Source of the DNA: Syngnathus acus
Lineage: Eukaryota; Chordata; Actinopteri; Syngnathiformes; Syngnathidae
Reading direction: 5' to 3'
Assembly (NCBI RefSeq): GCF_901709675.1
Contig: NC_051108.1
Location: 4,870,631 to 4,934,630 of the forward strand
DNA: 64,000 nucleotides
This document shows, piece after piece, positions 1-11,241 of the stretch (position 1 is its first letter; each line of letters begins with the position of its first letter). The position numbers and the translations under genes are program-made. The notes beneath the pieces are model-generated. The model made no database searches. It was not told the origin of the DNA and worked only from the letters and a program-made list of their open reading frames with translations.

Positions 1-1340
1 TGACATTCTTTTCAAAAGGAGTGACTTTTCTTTGTATTACCTGCACTGGCCTGTGCACAAAATGATCCCCAGTAGGAACACATAATTTCAGACTTGGTTG
101 CCAGATATGTGGACAAAGGCATCTCAAATCATCAGCTAATAAAGAAATCAAATAAATAAATCAAATGGCATGCTATTTAGAGCAGAATAATGTGGCATAG
201 CAAGGAAATGGCAGTCCTCCCTAGACTACCCATTTGTTAACTCAAGGCAGTGGAAAATTATTGTCACTTTTTGTTTAAAAGTTGGCACTGAAAATCTGAT
301 AAAACCTCAAGGCTTCCTTGAAGGGTGACAAGCTGCATAGCGGCGACGCCCTCCTTTTTACTAATTTGTTAACTTTACATACAAAAAAGCCACTCAGAGC
401 CATGAGATTTTTGTCATAAAAGTGTTTGTCTTAGATTAATAAAGTATCTAACATTATTTACCATATGTACTATATATTCATAAAATCCACCATCCCTTGA
501 GGTGCCTTGTTATGTAGCTCAACTTTCTGAGAACATTTAAATTTGTATTTTTAGAGAGGAGGAGGGGAATGATGGGGAATCCATTTTTTTTCTTCTCAGC
601 CAATAGGGAATTACAATGACAATATTTGTAAATGTGTTATGTTCCTCAGCTGTAGTGTGAACATCGTCATGCAATGCATGAATAACAATGCAGGCATAAT
701 AAAGATAAAATTACAAAAAGTTAAATGGAATACTATTGTTTGTGTAATTTACTTGTCTGAGTGCCATTATGAAATACTTTTTTCAAATGCTTCATGGTGG
801 TGAAAAACATTCGTGTCGGTCCTTGTTGACCTTTGTGTTCCTGTGTGAAGAACAAAAGTTGCATAGAGCCAGAGAGAGAGAGCATGAGTGCGTGTGTGAA
901 TCTCAGCATGTTTCCATGGTTGCAGGTCATGGAAAAAGCAAAACCCGGAAACCTGAAACAATCAGACGACGGCGTTGGGGACTGGTATTTACAACCTTCT
1001 CACAAAGGCCCAAAGGGTTGGTTGTTTCTGGGGTCAATGGAAGTTGTAATATTCCTGTCAGCATGCCAAGATATTTTCCTCGAGGGATGAACTTTGTTTA
1101 CCACATGGAGGAAGAACAGTAAAGCATTGGTCCCATCCATGGATCCATCAATCATAGATCTAGAATTTGCAAGGGATGAACGAGAATGAATTTATGAAAC
1201 AGCAAACAGCAAAATTTATGTTTTCTGAAATAAATCTGGCAGCAACATTTTAAAAAAAAAAAACGTTTAACGGCAACAAAAGTGAATTTATTGGGTATGG
1301 TGTAATCAAAATGTACCACACAGCTTCGTAGACAATTAAG
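1..1340. other. Intergenic, no supported gene
   Basis: AT-rich DNA with short chance ORFs only (for example 769-1122 on the plus strand). These have no recognisable domain, no splice partners and no coding-like composition. No RNA gene or clear transposon end was seen before the palindromic element starting at 1341. Confidence 0.6.
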
Positions 1341-1756
1341 TACCGTATTTTCCGGACTATAAGGTGCACCGGACTATAAGGCGCACATTCAATGAATGGC
1401 CCATTTTAAAACTTTGGCCATATATAAGGCGCACCGGACTATAAGGCGCACCATTAATGCATCATGTCAGATTTTTCATCCAAATCAAATCATTCTCCAT
1501 TTTATCTTTTTTATTTCAACTTCAGACGCAACAAATTACTTTATAATCACAAAATAATGATCCATTGTCTTTTTGATTCATGATTCACAGTCTTCAGCGG
1601 GCCACTTATGATTGATTTCATGACACAATGCTTCGGGCCAGTTTAAATTTAGGAATTTGGTCCATATATAAGGCGCACCGGACTATAAGGCCCACTGTTG
1701 GCTTTTGTGAAAATTTGAGGTTTTTAGGTGCGCCTTATAGTCCGGAAAATACGGTA
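1341..1756. repeat. TACCG palindromic MITE-like element, copy 1
   Basis: The element opens with TACCGTATTTTCCGGACT and closes with the inverted form ending ATACGGTA. Inside, the unit TATAAGGCGCACC recurs in both orientations. The middle carries a tract (cattctccat through gcttcgggcc) that reappears inverted in the copies at 40655, 44146 and 62679. TA lies at both edges, which fits a Tc1/mariner-type TA target duplication. No transposase ORF is present, so it would be non-autonomous. Confidence 0.8.
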
Positions 1757-1800
1757 ATTGATTTGGGATACACGTTCTATATACACTCGTGATGGTAAAA

Positions 1801-1990
1801 TAAAGCTTAAACTTTGCTTCATGAACCAGTTGAATTTTTTTGACTGCTCTAGATGGCACTTGGCTTAAAAAGTATGCGATTTAAGAAATAGTAATTCAGT
1901 GTACTTTCAGGCCTTTTTCAATCAGCCATCAAAACGTCTCAATAAATACAACTGATTCATGAAGCATCTTGAAGCTTCATTTTCCCATCA
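1801..1990. repeat. GAAGCTTCA inverted-repeat element, copy A
   Basis: Imperfect terminal inverted repeats built around tgcttcatgaaccag on the left and ctgattcatgaagc...gaagcttcat on the right. The central block ctctagatggcact is shared with the related copy at 55711-55910. It is non-coding and probably a short DNA-transposon derivative. The edges are approximate. Confidence 0.5.
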
Positions 1991-3430
1991 GCAATATAAA
2001 CACTGCACAACTAGTTGCTTCTCTATTGTGTAACCAATATTAAGGTTCCATGACACATTTCAATTACGCAGTCCACGGCTAGGTCACCTTTGTGATGTTT
2101 CTTAAAACAGTGTCAGTTAAGTAAGTTAATAATTTTATTTATTAGAATCCATGATGTGTTTTCTTATGTGACACAAAGGATTTCACTCAGTGTTCATTAC
2201 CTGCTTACTTGGCGCCTTTCTCATACAAAACACAATTGCAGGAAATGGAGGGAATGGCGGCATGTGCCAATAAATCGAAATTGTATTCCTTATGTCTGTG
2301 CACCTCGCCACTGTTTACCAAGCGGTGAATAAAAAACAAGCAATCAACTTTATCATCTCGCTCTTATTTCCTGTCCGTGGAGACTCAAGAGAGACAAATA
2401 GAGGAAAACATAATCCCTTGACTCACAGAGCCAAAACACACAGACTGAATAAAACGGCTTATGGGAGACAGGGACGATTCAATCCTACGGATTCCTGCGA
2501 TTAGTTGAGGCATGAAGAGAACATCTGTAGAATTCTTGTGGGGGATGTTCAAGCTTGGCTTTATGTGTTAGCAAATCCCACGATAGTACATTAATCATAA
2601 CCTGTACACTACTTTTTTTTAATTATTAAAAACATGTGTGATTTACTTGAACAGTTTTGTCTTTTCGAACAATGGTCTCCTTTGTGTTTTTAGAGTTTGC
2701 TGTGCTGGAACTAGACTCAGGTGACTCTAACCATTTAACTACTGAGCGATGGGTGAAAGTCAAAATAATAAAAACAGCTCTCAGTGTTACTCTACTGCAA
2801 ATTGTTGGAGTAACAATATATAATGTTCATCAACACTGAACAATATTATTAAACAAAAGCAGCTCTAAAGCAAAAAAATGCTAACTTATTCTTGTCTTTC
2901 ATTGTTTTTGTCCAAAACATTAATCCACAAGGGGATGTTATGGTTTCGCAAGTCTGGACAGGATTTATCTGTTTTCTCCTCAACTTTTGCTGAGCTGTGG
3001 CGCACTTGGCGTGAGGATATTTAGTTTTACCATCTGAAACCCTCAGATAAATATTCACAGTGTAAATCATGTCCTGTTCTGAGGCGCAGGGGCAAAAGTA
3101 AGGTAGATATGCAGGACTCAATGGCAGGAAGTGCCCCTTCGAGACACCTAAGCGATATTGCAAGGTGTCAGGTTAAACAAGCAGGACACATTGCAATGTC
3201 CTTGATTAAATCAATGTTTTCATTCCGATTCACTCGTTTTGGGGCGAAACAACTCTTTTAAAGCCAAACTATGATGGCGTCGTGAAGCTGTCTTTTTTTT
3301 CCCCCTCTGTCTCTCTCTCTCTCGTTCTCTCTCACACCCAACTGCATAGCATCAACATTACACGTTGTTATTAGTTCATGGTTCTGCTCACTATCTACAA
3401 AGTCAGAAAGTCAAAATTTACCATTTAGAG
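1991..3430. other. Intergenic, no supported gene
   Basis: Contains only short chance ORFs on both strands, a CT-rich stretch near 3290-3335 (ccccctctgtctctctctct) and no recognisable exon or RNA gene. Confidence 0.5.
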
Positions 3431-3764
3431 CACAGGTGTCAAACTCAAGGCCCGGGGGCCCAGATACGGCCCGCCACATCATTTTATGCGGCCCGCAAAG
3501 ATAAATTGTGCATCAACATGTGTCAATACTATAATTACAAATTGTTTTTATTTAAAAAAATAACGCTTGCAATTTTTATTACCATTCATCATTTTAAAAT
3601 ATTTGAACAGTTTTTACTAGTCCCTGATTTCAAAACTAGTTATTCATTCATTTGTTTTGTAGCATATACTGTAACTAATATAAGGCGTTGACAGTCATAA
3701 TGGCTCTCCGAAGGAAACGATGACCACGATGCGGCCCGCGACAAAAATGATTTTGACGCGCCTG
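3431..3764 (+). mobile_element. hAT-like non-autonomous element, copy 1
   Basis: Starts CACAGGTGTCAAACTC and ends in the inverted form ...TTTTGACGCGCCTG. It is flanked by near-identical 8-bp direct repeats, ATTTAGAG (3423-3430) and ATTTACAG (3765-3772), which fit hAT-type target duplication. The interior has the family signature ggcccgggggccc...ggcccgccacatcatttta and no transposase. Confidence 0.75.
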
Positions 3765-3772
3765 ATTTACAG

Positions 3773-5811
3773 TTTCTGTACTGTTCAATCGTGTTTGGCT
3801 GCAGTGATGGGACGAAACTGAGTTGCCATGTGTAACAGCTACGTCACATTAGTGACATCTTTTTATTCACTCATACACACATTTAATGTTAACATGGAAT
3901 TCAGATGTAAAATTAATTATTGTAATGGCTGACCATGGCAGTGACGTATCGAGACTCTTAAACGGGTCAAGAAAACGAGGCAATCAGCCTGCAGAAATTT
4001 ATTTCTAAATTTCTAAAATCTTCTGTGGTTTAGTTGTGAATGGGCAGTTTGTCACATGTCCAATATATATGCCCACACACAAACTGTGTCAAGACTATTT
4101 TTCCATGGTCCTATAAGTGTGTGTGAGGATGTGTGTGTCTGTTTGAGTGTGCATGTGTGTCCGCACCCTTTGATCCACAGTCAGGACATGGAAAACGCCT
4201 TCCATTTCCTCTCCTGTAACATCTCAAACACACTTTTGCAATCTATGGCCGTGTCTCAAAGCTTTGGGAGTTGCCGTAAAAGTGATGAGATGAAGGTTAA
4301 AGAAACATTACAATCATGCCAGTCACGTCAGACATGCACATTTCTGTTTTTTGTTGGAGAAATTATGGTAGAGCTAACCTCAACCCTGTAACCTGCCAAC
4401 GTTCAAATATTAGGAGCAATAACAAGACGGAAGATTGTCAATTCAAAAAAGTATCCTATTAATATGATTTTATAAAGGAGAAAATAAAATATTTTCAATT
4501 AAGTAACGATTATCTTCAGAACCGTTCCTACAAAGAATTAAGACTCAGCAAGAATCAAAATGGATTAATTTCATTGTTCTTGTTGCATTTCTTTCTTGAT
4601 CTTATGTTCTAAAATTCAATTCACACAAAATATGACTGAAGCCAATGAAGGTCCCTTAATGGGAAATGAAGCTTGCATTGGTCGGCTTCATTTCCCTATA
4701 AGGGACTGAACAGTCTGTTCAATTTCTTGCCATATAAACACAAACATTAACCAAAAGGTCATCACAATCAAAACATGTTAGAGTGACCATTTTTGGTGTT
4801 GGCGAAATGATCTACAGACACGCCTGGAACTGGATTAACTTAGCGTGGGCATTACGGATAGATATCAGTCCAAATATTTACTAAGACCTAGCAACTTGGG
4901 TTTGTGTCGCCAGGCTGGGTTCCAGTTGAGATTAGACAGAGCCATTGGGCCACCTAGCAACCTGCTATCTATCACTCCCAATTTATATAAAAACATTCAT
5001 GTGATTATTTTGTTAGCACTGAGCAAACAAAGAAATCTCTTCCCCGCATGGCTGGCTCACATCCCCTCCACCCTATTGCATCCCACCACACCTATTTTTA
5101 TATAGTGGGTATTGAAATAGAATTTGAGTCCACCTACGCGAAGGGTGTGTATGTTCATATGTGTCATACATGGACGGATATGCTCATGTTCCAAGCTTGG
5201 ATGTTTGAATTCACACCAAATTCAATTCGAACATTATTTCCATCTGAGACTCATTGTTTGTCACAAGAGGAGGGAGGGTGAAAGGGTTTGCTCACATTCC
5301 GACACTCCCAACTGACCATACGTTACCTCAGTGAAGAATGAGAAAATACAAAACTGGTTTCCATAATTGTGATTCTCATCACATTGTCTTCCTATAACCT
5401 TTTCGCTGGAGGAAGTGAGTCCATTCGCTTGTGTTACTTCCTCTTCCAGGTTCAGCCACTTGAGAGAGGAGACAGCGAAAAGGTGAACAATGATTACAGA
5501 TTTAGAAGATCTACTTCCTTGTGTTTTATTGTTCCCGAAGGATTAGTTCATGATACTTACAGTAAATTCGATCTTGAATCATATTCTTGAAGCTCCTAAA
5601 GAAATACTCTCCGAGTACCGCCACAATGACTAACATTCCAATACAGCAGCATACCAGACCCAAGTAATTATCAAAAATGAATCCAGATTTTCTTTCATTC
5701 CTAAAAATGATCTTGCATTGTATGAAAACACACTTGTAGCTATTGAAAAAAAAGAATTGTACTAAAATAATTTGAATTCCAAGAAATACATAAATAATTA
5801 AAAGCCACTAG
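3773..5811. other. Intergenic, one long hairpin, no gene
   Basis: No supported coding sequence. A GT-rich patch occurs at about 4109-4163 and an inverted repeat at 4651-4706. Short ORFs here lack domain or splice evidence. Confidence 0.5.
4651..4706. repeat. 22-bp inverted repeat (hairpin)
   Basis: Arms at 4651-4672 and 4685-4706 pair at 20 of 22 positions around a 12-nt loop; the left arm starts GTCCCTTAATGGG and the right arm ends CCCTATAAGGGAC. It may be a transposon relic or a transcribed hairpin. The sequence does not decide. Confidence 0.6.
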
Positions 5812-5985
5812 TACCGTAATTTTCGGACTATAAGTCGCACCGGAGTATAAGTCGCACCAGCCATAAAATGCCCAAAAAAGTGAAAAAAACCCATATATAT
5901 GTATGTAAGTCGCTCCTGAGTATAAGTCGCCCCCCCACCCAAACTATGAAAAAAAACCGCGACTTATAGTCCGAAAATTACGGTA
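5812..5985. repeat. TACCG palindromic element, copy 2 (short class)
   Basis: Begins TACCGTAATTTTCGGACT and ends with its inverse, AGTCCGAAAATTACGGTA. Internal units read TATAAGTCGCACC and GCGACTTATAG. TA is at both edges. At 174 bp it is the compact relative of the longer elements. It lies directly beside a LINE remnant. Confidence 0.75.
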
Positions 5986-6270
5986 GTACCACACTTGGAA
6001 TATTACATGTGGAGTCCCACAGGGATCAATACTTGTCCCTCTATTGTTTAGCATCTAAATTTTTCCACTTGGTGAGATTTTATGTAAATATAACATTAGT
6101 TTTTACTGTTATGATGATGATACCCAATTATATATGACGTCCAGAATAATAAATCAGCACAACTTTTGGAGGAGTGCCTTACTGAGATTAAACAATGGAT
6201 GTCTTTCGGTTTGGAAGTCATTCAACTATTTGGATACATGCAAATGAAAAGTCAATTTTTCATAAAGTGT
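5986..6270 (+). mobile_element. Degenerate LINE reverse transcriptase fragment
   Basis: A plus-strand frame starting near 6005 reads TCGVPQGSILVPLLFSI, close to the (G)VPQGS-LGPLLF block of non-LTR reverse transcriptases. About 70 nt on, in another frame, YCYDDDTQLYMT corresponds to the polymerase YADDTQLY motif. EIKQWMS further on resembles the following block. The remnant is frameshifted and has lost its ends. It resembles L2/CR1-type elements of fish, but the clade is a guess. Confidence 0.65.
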
Positions 6271-6699
6271 GGAAATACACACACACGCGCACACCTCGCG
6301 CCTGTCTGGGTGGTCTTACCCCCAACTCATGCGACAATTTAATAACAAACAGGAGCCTGCAAAATACCAAAAGGAAGAAAACTCCACCCACGCGCCCAGT
6401 CAGACTTTACTTTGCGCTAGACTTGCTTTCGGAATGAAAATACGCCCCATGGCGTACCATACGATTCAAGAACTTTACATTCAGTTAAATTCTATGGGAT
6501 TTCGATTTGCTTCGATGTGCCAGGGCTGTAGCTATTGTCATGATTATTCACGCGGTGCGCATATTTCATAAAGGGTGATATCACAGACATATCGTGGGGT
6601 CCGACACGATGCAAGGACTGAACATTTTCAAATGTAACAAATTGATTTGTTGAAATCAAAATGGATTTTCCCTATCCTAATCAGTTTTCAGTACACATC

Positions 6700-7040
6700 T
6701 TTTATAGGTATATACCATGTGTGTACACATAGGTCTATATATAGACGTAATTTAGACGTCTATTTTAGGTCTATAATAGAACCTAAAATAGACGTCTATA
6801 TCAGGTTACAGAAACAACCAATCCACATGTACGGATCAATATGCTTGTTAAACACAAATCAAAACAACTTCTGTACATTTTTTATACAACTTACAGCTGG
6901 TTGACACTTTAAAATTTCGAAATATGATCATATTTGAAGTTTTTAATTTAGATGTTTATTTTAGGTCTATACCGAGACCAATTTTAGACATCTAAATTAG
7001 GTCTATACATAGACCAGACGTCTAATAGACGAGGTATGTA
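6700..7040. repeat. Palindrome-rich AGACGTCT repeat cluster
   Basis: Units AGACGTCTATTTTAGG, its inverse, and related aggtctata/tatagacc blocks recur at about 6728-6805 and 6950-7032. The right half is a diverged inverse-plus-direct copy of the left half. No coding content. The family is unknown to me. Confidence 0.5.
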
Positions 7041-7289
7041 TGTAGTGTGTATAAATGCGTGTGTGATATACTGTGTGTGTAAATTAGCTACTATATAGTA
7101 TGTACAGTCTTTTTGTTGTTGTTGTTGTTGTACTTTTACACGAATACAGGACTTAAATCAGCTGTACCTGTGTTACCTGTCTTTTTTTTTTTTTTTTTTT
7201 TTAGTGTGTACCTTAGTCACTTCTGGGTGAATAGGGGATGTGACAAGACAAGCTACTGTCCTCTCATGAGATGATCAGTCATGGGGAAA

Positions 7290-7332
7290 GTATGTGTGCG
7301 TGTGACTCCGTGCGCGTGCGTGCGTGTGTGTT
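7290..7332. repeat. Alternating purine-pyrimidine (GT/GC) tract
   Basis: gtgtgcgtgtg...gtgcgcgtgcgtgcgtgtgtgtt is an alternating tract of the type that can adopt Z-DNA. It ends about 75 bp before the ETS-like element of the first thrombomodulin promoter. Confidence 0.5.
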
Positions 7333-7367
7333 AATGAGCCAGTATGTTTGTGATAAGGTTTAAGAGC

Positions 7368-7456
7368 TGCAGGGGGAGGGTTGTGCAAGCGGACCCACCA
7401 GAACTGAACTTCCTTCCTGTGCTGCTCGAACTAGAAAAGGACATGGTTTTATAAAT
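7368..7456 (+). promoter_or_regulatory. Core promoter of thrombomodulin-like gene 1
   Basis: A G-rich box (caggggga) is followed by ACTTCCTTCCT at 7408-7418 (ETS-type GGAA core on the reverse strand) and by TATAAAT at 7450-7456, 104 bp before the ATG. The same ACTTCCTTCCT to TATAAAT spacing, 42 nt start to start, recurs upstream of the neighbouring paralog. That supports both as real promoter parts. The transcription start would be near 7480 (inference). Confidence 0.6.
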
Positions 7457-7559
7457 GGACGGTATAATGTGGAGCTTCCAGTATCCTCGGCAAGTTTGCA
7501 TCGTCGAACACAGCCAGACATCTTTCTTTTGACCAATAATCTCTTCAAGCATCGACACC

Positions 7560-9104
7560 ATGATTGCTTTCCTCATCCGTGCGCTCCTACTTTGCGGGCT
7601 GCAGCAAACTGTGCTGTCTTTGCGCGGATATTGCACAGATGATTATTGTTACGCTCTTTTTGAGGGACTTAAAGACTTTCAGGGAGCCAAGAAAAGCTGC
7701 CAAGATTCCCGTGGAGATTTGTTGTTATTCCTCGCCGCGGAAGAGCAAGGACAATTACTAGAAGGCATGAGCGGCAGTTTCTGGTTCAATCCTTCTGGGA
7801 CGGTCACAGGCGTCCATAACTGCACTTCTTGCTCGGTGTCGATGGGAGGCAAGCTGATAATCCAAACGACCCCGTGCGGAAACAAACTCTCAGGGTACAT
7901 TTGCCAATTTCCCATCGAGGAGCCTTGTGGCGCAATCTCCGTAGCAGGAGACGCTCAGGTGAAATATTTTCCGCCAATGAACTTTGCTGTAAACGCCACT
8001 TCACTTTATTTCCCTACCGGAACGACTGCCGAAGTGGAGAAGATGGGCACCTTACATCTGGACGCGAAGTATTTGTGTTTTCAATCACGTTGGCTGCCAG
8101 CTCCGTGGAACTGCGAGGTGATGGGAGGCGGCTGCGAATACGGTTGCAACGCCACATCCGGCTCCTGCGTGTGTGGGGAGGGAGCACATCTCCACGCCAA
8201 CCTCATCACCTGCGGCCATGATCCATGCGATCGTTGCGCGCACCAGTGTGACAAAGCCACCCAAGCGTGCATATGCCGTGAAGGCTTCACGCTGGCCCCG
8301 GACGGGAAAAGCTGCGTGGACGTGGACGAGTGCCAGCAATTGGATGCTTGCGAGTTAGAGGGTGAGGAGTGCGTGAATTCACATGGTGGCTTCGAGTGCA
8401 GGTGCAAAGATGGTTTCGAGTTGGAGGATGGCGCGTGCGTGGATGTGAGGATCTGTGACGAATGTGAGCACATGAATTGCATTAAATCGAACGGCGCGTA
8501 TGCGTGCGCGTGTCGTGAGGGGTTCATAGTGTCCCCGGATGACCCCACAAAGTGTCAGATGTACTGCGACAAGCCGGACTGCCCAGCTAATTGCATCCCA
8601 AATCCTACTTTGGAGGAGAAGGATATGCATCAATGTTTCTGCCCTGAAGGTTATGTCAAAGACATCCGCAACAGCACTGCATACTGCACCGACATCGATG
8701 AGTGTGAGATTCTTATGCAGTGTGAACACAATTGTGTAAACTCATTTGGGAGTTTTGTGTGTACTTGTGCAGAGGGCTTTGATTTGTTTGATGAATATAT
8801 GTGCGTCCACCCGAGCGAGGATGGATGGACCCCAGTGTACCCCACGCAGGCTGAGCCCCGTCCAGCCATCGTGCCGTCTTACATCAAAACAGGTAGCATA
8901 CTTGGCATTACTGTGTTCCTGTTGCTTTGCCTGGGGTTGCTCTTCTTGCTGGTTAGGAACTTGGCCAAACGTTGCGGTAGTCTTGATCTTTCTTCCCTCA
9001 AAGGGTCCGATATGGATATTTTCTACCTGCAGCAAGTCACCACAGAGACATACAAGCGGTTATCTTTTGATAAGGAGTCAAAATATGACTCACAAAGACT
9101 TTAA
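7560..9104 (+). CDS. Thrombomodulin-like receptor with reduced lectin domain (paralog 1)
   Basis: Intronless, 514 aa, type I membrane protein. Residues 1-20 form a signal peptide. A C-type-lectin-like region of roughly 94 residues follows, against about 129 in the neighbouring paralog; the WIGL core and central tryptophans are missing, leaving FWFNP. Six EGF repeats run from about residue 184 to 417, including Ca-binding DVDEC and DIDEC starts. The fifth begins QMYCDKPDCPANC, very like thrombomodulin EGF5. A helix at about 443-467 is followed by a tail ending in QRL, as in mammalian thrombomodulin. The juxtamembrane stretch lacks the Ser-Gly-Glu site seen in paralog 2. Thrombomodulin EGF4-6 bind thrombin and promote protein C activation (family knowledge); whether this copy does so is untested. 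Other group XIV lectins such as CD93 are the alternative. A possible ATTAAA polyadenylation signal is at 9173. Confidence 0.85.
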   Translation: MIAFLIRALLLCGLQQTVLSLRGYCTDDYCYALFEGLKDFQGAKKSCQDSRGDLLLFLAAEEQGQLLEGMSGSFWFNPSGTVTGVHNCTSCSVSMGGKLIIQTTPCGNKLSGYICQFPIEEPCGAISVAGDAQVKYFPPMNFAVNATSLYFPTGTTAEVEKMGTLHLDAKYLCFQSRWLPAPWNCEVMGGGCEYGCNATSGSCVCGEGAHLHANLITCGHDPCDRCAHQCDKATQACICREGFTLAPDGKSCVDVDECQQLDACELEGEECVNSHGGFECRCKDGFELEDGACVDVRICDECEHMNCIKSNGAYACACREGFIVSPDDPTKCQMYCDKPDCPANCIPNPTLEEKDMHQCFCPEGYVKDIRNSTAYCTDIDECEILMQCEHNCVNSFGSFVCTCAEGFDLFDEYMCVHPSEDGWTPVYPTQAEPRPAIVPSYIKTGSILGITVFLLLCLGLLFLLVRNLAKRCGSLDLSSLKGSDMDIFYLQQVTTETYKRLSFDKESKYDSQRL

Positions 9105-10284
9105 CCACAATACTGTTAACCCTTAAGAACAGGCACGTGCATGGATAAACGGCGAGGTTTTAGTCAGGGTTCATTAAATGTTGAAAAGAATTTTGCAATT
9201 TTTGAATTATAGTTTTCCTTGTCACCTAAAAATTCTGAATTTCCGTTTTTGTTGATATCAAATTTTGAATTTCTTGGTGATGAAAAAACTGCAATTGTTA
9301 CACCAAAACTGATAAAAACTCAACATTATGTTTGCAAACATCTCAACGTTGAGATACCAGCTTTATTCATCAATATTTTTTTAAAAAAGCAATAATAATT
9401 CTTTGTCATCATTTAACCAGTTAAGAGTTTTGATATGATGAAGCCCTCGCTGTTTCAACGGGGTTGCGTCGACTTTTCATACACACTGAAGCTTCCATTT
9501 CTTCCTTAGTACCGATAAAGTTATTGACTATGTTGGTTGCATTAACAGAAGTTATGCCCCAAGTTAAATACAAATGCTACTGTTTTTTTTTTTTTTTTTT
9601 TAAATTATGTGGCCAATTTTAGCAAGAGGTGCCTTTTTATTTTTTGCTTGAACTTTTTTTTTTCTCTGCACGTGTCTGCAACTAAGATGTTACCAAACTA
9701 CATATGCTGGAACTTAGATTAGCAGCCATTGATGCACATAAACCAAAACACTGTTTTTTGTTCTTTTAAAAGTTAATATTCTTGACTGTGAATGGCGTTG
9801 GGAAGTTTCATTTTTATTTGAATGATTACATTTCACAGTGATAAAGTCTCCTAATTGTCAAATTGAAAAAAAAGTCCTGTTTTGTATAACGGAATAGAAA
9901 TGAATACTTTTTTTTTTTTTACATCCGATTCATCGATACATTAATTGATTAAATAATGCAGCCCTAATTCTTAGTACTTATATAATATATTTCATAATAA
10001 GGTACTTCATTCAGTTCTCTACCAAAGCTTCCGAATTGGCACAAAACTGCTGTCGTTGTCCAACTCAAACTTTGGTGAAATGTGCTTTTCATTGAACAAT
10101 ATTTGGTCTGCATTAAGAAATTACACAAATCCCAGATTTAAGCTATCAAGCCTAAGAAATTCATTGTTGTTTTTATTCAAACAAACACATGAAACTACTT
10201 CCACTTTATCAAGAAATAACAGTGCAATGGAAAAAAAAAAAGTGCCATTACAATCAGCTCAGTTTGTTGTATGCATGAATTAAG
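9105..10284. other. 3' flank of paralog 1 and intergenic DNA
   Basis: AT-rich with poly-T runs at about 9583-9601 and 9908-9920. A stretch near 9922-9965 (catccgattcatcgataca...gcagcccta) looks like the end of a dispersed repeat. No gene seen. Confidence 0.5.
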
Positions 10285-11241
10285 TACCGTTTTTTTCCAT
10301 GTATAATGCGCCCCCATGTATAATACGCACCCTAAAAATGGCATGTTGATGCTGGGAAAAAGCCTGTACCCATGTATAATACGCACCCAAATTTTGACTT
10401 TTTTCTTTTTTTTTTTTTTTTTTTTTTTTAATTTTTTTTTTTTTTTTTTCAAAGTCCCAATGATCGTCACACACGCGTCTGGGTGTGGTGAAATTTGTCC
10501 TCTGCATTTGACCCATCCCCGTGTGATTTTGATCCATCCCCTGGGGGAGAGGGGAGCAGTGAGCAGCAGCGCCGCCGCGCTCGGGAATCATTTGGTGATC
10601 TAACCCCCCAATTCAAACCCTTAATGCTGAGTGCCAAGCAGGGAGGCAATGGGTCCCATTTTTATAGTCTTTGGTATGACCCGGCCGGGTTACTTAAGTC
10701 CGTAAACATAAAATTATTTCAGAAAAAAGATCATCTTTGGGAACAACCGGATGTTATTCTGCCGGTCAGTATCACTGCGCATGCAGTAGCAAACTCGATA
10801 GCGAAGAAATATGTGAGACTCTCAACGGGATCACCAATATTTGAGTGATGTTCCAGTTATTTATCACAATTATTTATTATTATAATAATAATATATATAA
10901 TATATATAATAATTATTTATTTATTATTCACAATTGTCATGGTGATCTTTCTGGTGATTTCTTAACTAGGCTGGATGTATTTTTTTTGTTGGCGTTGATT
11001 TCTCCGACTGCCCAGAAAGGCACCACCGCGATCAGTTAGGTTAAAATGAAAGGAGAGGAAAGTGACGTTGTAAAGAACCATCCGTGACAAGATTTTCTTC
11101 AAAAATTGTTGTACCATGATTTTCTTCACAAAAAAAAAAAAAAAAATTTAAAAAAAATTGTACCCATGTATAATGCGCACCCCAGATTTTAGGACAATAA
11201 ATTAGTTAAATTTTGCGCATTATACATGGAAAAAAACGGTA
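10285..11241. mobile_element. TACCG element, long composite copy (class 3)
   Basis: Terminal inverted repeats are identical for 27 nt: TACCGTTTTTTTCCATG onward at 10285 and its exact inverse ending at 11241, with TA at both edges. The next unit, tgtataatacgcaccc, is repeated inside both ends. The 957-bp interior contains a SINE remnant, long poly-T runs and AT-rich filler, and no transposase. Matching termini suggest relatively recent mobility; the interior was probably enlarged by later insertions. Confidence 0.75.
10455..10690 (-). mobile_element. tRNA-type SINE remnant, 5' head truncated
   Basis: The block gtgaaatttgtcctctgcat ... gctgagtgccaagcaggg ... tttttatagtctttggtatga is one I recall as a common teleost repeat, whose full copies end in a reverse-oriented tRNA-like promoter (A and B boxes). 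Here the similarity stops at ggccgggt, just where the B box would begin, so the promoter head is lost. Identification is from memory. Confidence 0.55.

Noticed and set aside
769-1122. 117-codon plus-strand ORF
   Set aside because: No signal, domain or splice context; low-complexity Arg/Glu stretches derive from an AG-rich tract, and overlapping ORFs exist on the other strand.
8081-8729. Long minus-strand ORFs opposite thrombomodulin gene 1 (similar ones at 13347-14085)
   Set aside because: Antisense shadows produced by the Cys-rich EGF codons; no independent evidence.
10401-10450. Pol III terminator in the long T-runs
   Set aside because: T-runs inside a transposon with no associated RNA gene; treated as simple sequence.
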